Part shown: piece by piece, positions 32,403 to 33,243 of the stretch
Layout of the letters: the number at the start of each line of letters is the position of its first letter
Position numbering within the stretch: the stretch's first letter is position 1
Source of the DNA: Spirogloea muscicola
Lineage: Eukaryota; Streptophyta; Zygnematophyceae; Spirogloeales; Spirogloeaceae
Length of the DNA stretch: 33,243 nucleotides
Direction of reading: 5' to 3'
NCBI GenBank assembly: GCA_009602725.1
Contig: WELB01000051.1
Location: forward strand, 651,442 to 684,684
Made by a program: the position numbers and the translations under genes
Notes under the pieces: generated by a model
Databases searched by the model: none
The model's input: the letters and a program-made list of their open reading frames with translations, nothing else
Told to the model about the DNA's origin: nothing

Positions 32403-32470
32403 CTAGGGGTAGGGTTAAAGGTTTAAGGTTCTTCTTAAGGTTTAAGGTTAGGGGGTTTATGGGTTTCGGT
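32403..32470 (-). promoter_or_regulatory. telomere-repeat-like tract upstream of HRQ1
   Basis: Starting 45 bp upstream of the HRQ1 ATG, the minus strand carries AACCCTACCCCTA, AAACCTTTAACCC, CCTTAAACC and CCCTAACC words. Plant promoters of DNA-metabolism and ribosomal genes often carry the related telo-box (AAACCCTAA); a regulatory role here is inference. Confidence 0.35.
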
Positions 32471-32479
32471 TGTGCAGGT

Positions 32480-33117
32480 GGGCCTACTCTCTCCCTCTAC
32501 TTCAGAAGAAAGAGCTCGCCCATTGAGGATAGAAGAAGGCTCGCCCACAGAGAAAGAAGAAGGCTCGCCCATAAAGAAAGAGGGGCTGGCAAAGCCAGCC
32601 CAAAAAGAATGGACAATGTCCAAAGCCGAAGAATGAGATGCCGAGGAAGGACTCCTCTATTCTACCAATCACGACGACATACTAGGGAAGCTCAGTACCC
32701 GCGAGTGAGCAACATCAGGTCCGGATAGGGGCTGGAACAGCCAGCCCAAAAAAGAATGAGCAGAGTACAAGAAGCCCAAGAAGAAGGGGGCCAGGCGAAG
32801 GAAGGGCTCGCCCATTGAGGATAGGGGCTGGACAAGCCAGCCCAAAAAAGAATGAACAAAGAACGAGAAGGGGGCCAGAGGAAGCCAGAGGAAGCCAGGC
32901 GAAGCACTAAGAAAGAAGCACACAAGAAGAAACAAAGCAGCTACTAGAAAGAAAGAGCGCGCCCATAGAGAAAGTGCTCGCCCATTGAGAATAGGGGCTG
33001 AACAACCAGCCCGAAAAAGAATGAACAGAGTACGAGAAGGGGGCCAGGGGAAGCGCTAAGTAACAGAAACAAAGCTGCTACGAGACACTCAGTAAACCCT
33101 GCTAAGCAGCCGCAGAG
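32480..33117 (-). mobile_element. LINE-like 3' ends and tandem type-A hairpin modules, minus strand
   Basis: Reading the minus strand from 33117, a frame gives LRLLSRVY with stop at 33091-33089. It is followed by the same 3' untranslated sequence as copy 2 (AGCTGCTTTGTTTCT) and then three type-A modules: 33025-32969, 32860-32806 and 32760-32722. The last runs straight into DLMLLTRGY with stop at 32694-32692. A fourth module lies at 32612-32557, with extra ATGGGCGAGC half-units to 32510. At least two element ends are nested or tandem here. Confidence 0.6.
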
Positions 33118-33136
33118 CGCCCATAGAGAAAGAGAA

Positions 33137-33243
33137 GGCCGGGTCGCTGGCGCAAGTGTATCGCATGCGCTTGGCCGTCTCGCTGCAGAGGTCCATGGCC
33201 CGTGCGCTGCACCTTCGTGCCGGGAGAGCCCTCGCTGCTGCCT
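33137..33243 (+). mobile_element. LINE-like core fragment, cut by the window end
   Basis: The frame reads GSLAQVYRMRLAVSLQRSMA followed by RALHLRAGRALAAA, nearly identical to copy 2 at 6883-6990. It points away from the minus-strand element ends that finish at 33117, so two remnants meet head to head with about 20 bp between them. It continues beyond the window. Confidence 0.65.

Noticed and set aside
32403-32470. A chromosome end or true telomere
   Set aside because: The repeat is short and degenerate, is followed by further retrotransposon sequence on the right, and is flanked by a gene on the left.
1-33243. CRISPR array, bacterial operon, prophage or organellar DNA
   Set aside because: The repeats are not regularly spaced with unique spacers, all three genes are intron-rich with GT/GC-AG boundaries, and base composition is not organelle-like.

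Overview
The window looks like a nuclear contig from a green alga, most likely a chlorophyte of trebouxiophyte type (the class is inference). The reasons are three intron-dense genes with GC-rich exons split by introns of roughly 70 to 440 bp, a plant-type fused dehydroquinate dehydratase/shikimate dehydrogenase (not the fungal AROM or the separate bacterial proteins), a plant-lineage PTM-like DDT/PHD protein, and a plant-type HRQ1 helicase with an N-terminal ubiquitin-like domain. No bacterial operon, RBS, rRNA or tRNA signature is visible.

Layout, left to right: 1-1345 holds decayed 3' ends of non-LTR (LINE-like) retrotransposons; 1346-1971 holds nothing I recognise; 2139-6062 (minus) is the nine-exon DHQ-SDH gene, with its terminal exon lying in a perfect 158-bp tandem duplication (1972-2287); 6063-11428 is about 5 kb of retrotransposon 3' fragments, hairpin modules and CCG/CGG microsatellites; 11429-22018 (plus) is a thirteen-exon PTM-like chromatin gene; 22019-23519 is a convergent intergenic spacer with one solitary hairpin module; 23520-32358 (minus) is a twenty-one-exon HRQ1 helicase; 32403-32470 is a telomere-repeat-like tract just upstream of its ATG; 32480-33243 is again retrotransposon 3'-end material in two orientations.

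The three genes do not form an obvious pathway. One makes shikimate in the aromatic amino acid route, one is a probable nuclear chromatin reader, and one is a RecQ4-related DNA repair helicase. I rebuilt their exons by joining frames that match the family and have consistent splice phases. Three of the 40 introns need a GC donor instead of GT. The most unusual non-genic signal is a roughly 55-nt module built on a GGGCTGG...CCAGCCC hairpin, about twenty copies in both orientations. It is mixed with repeated copies of a short C-terminal peptide signature (SDLxLLTRGY then stop) that marks the ends of the LINE-like elements. The most unusual genic signal is the fusion of a complete extended PHD (ePHD) module to the C-terminus of the PTM-like protein.
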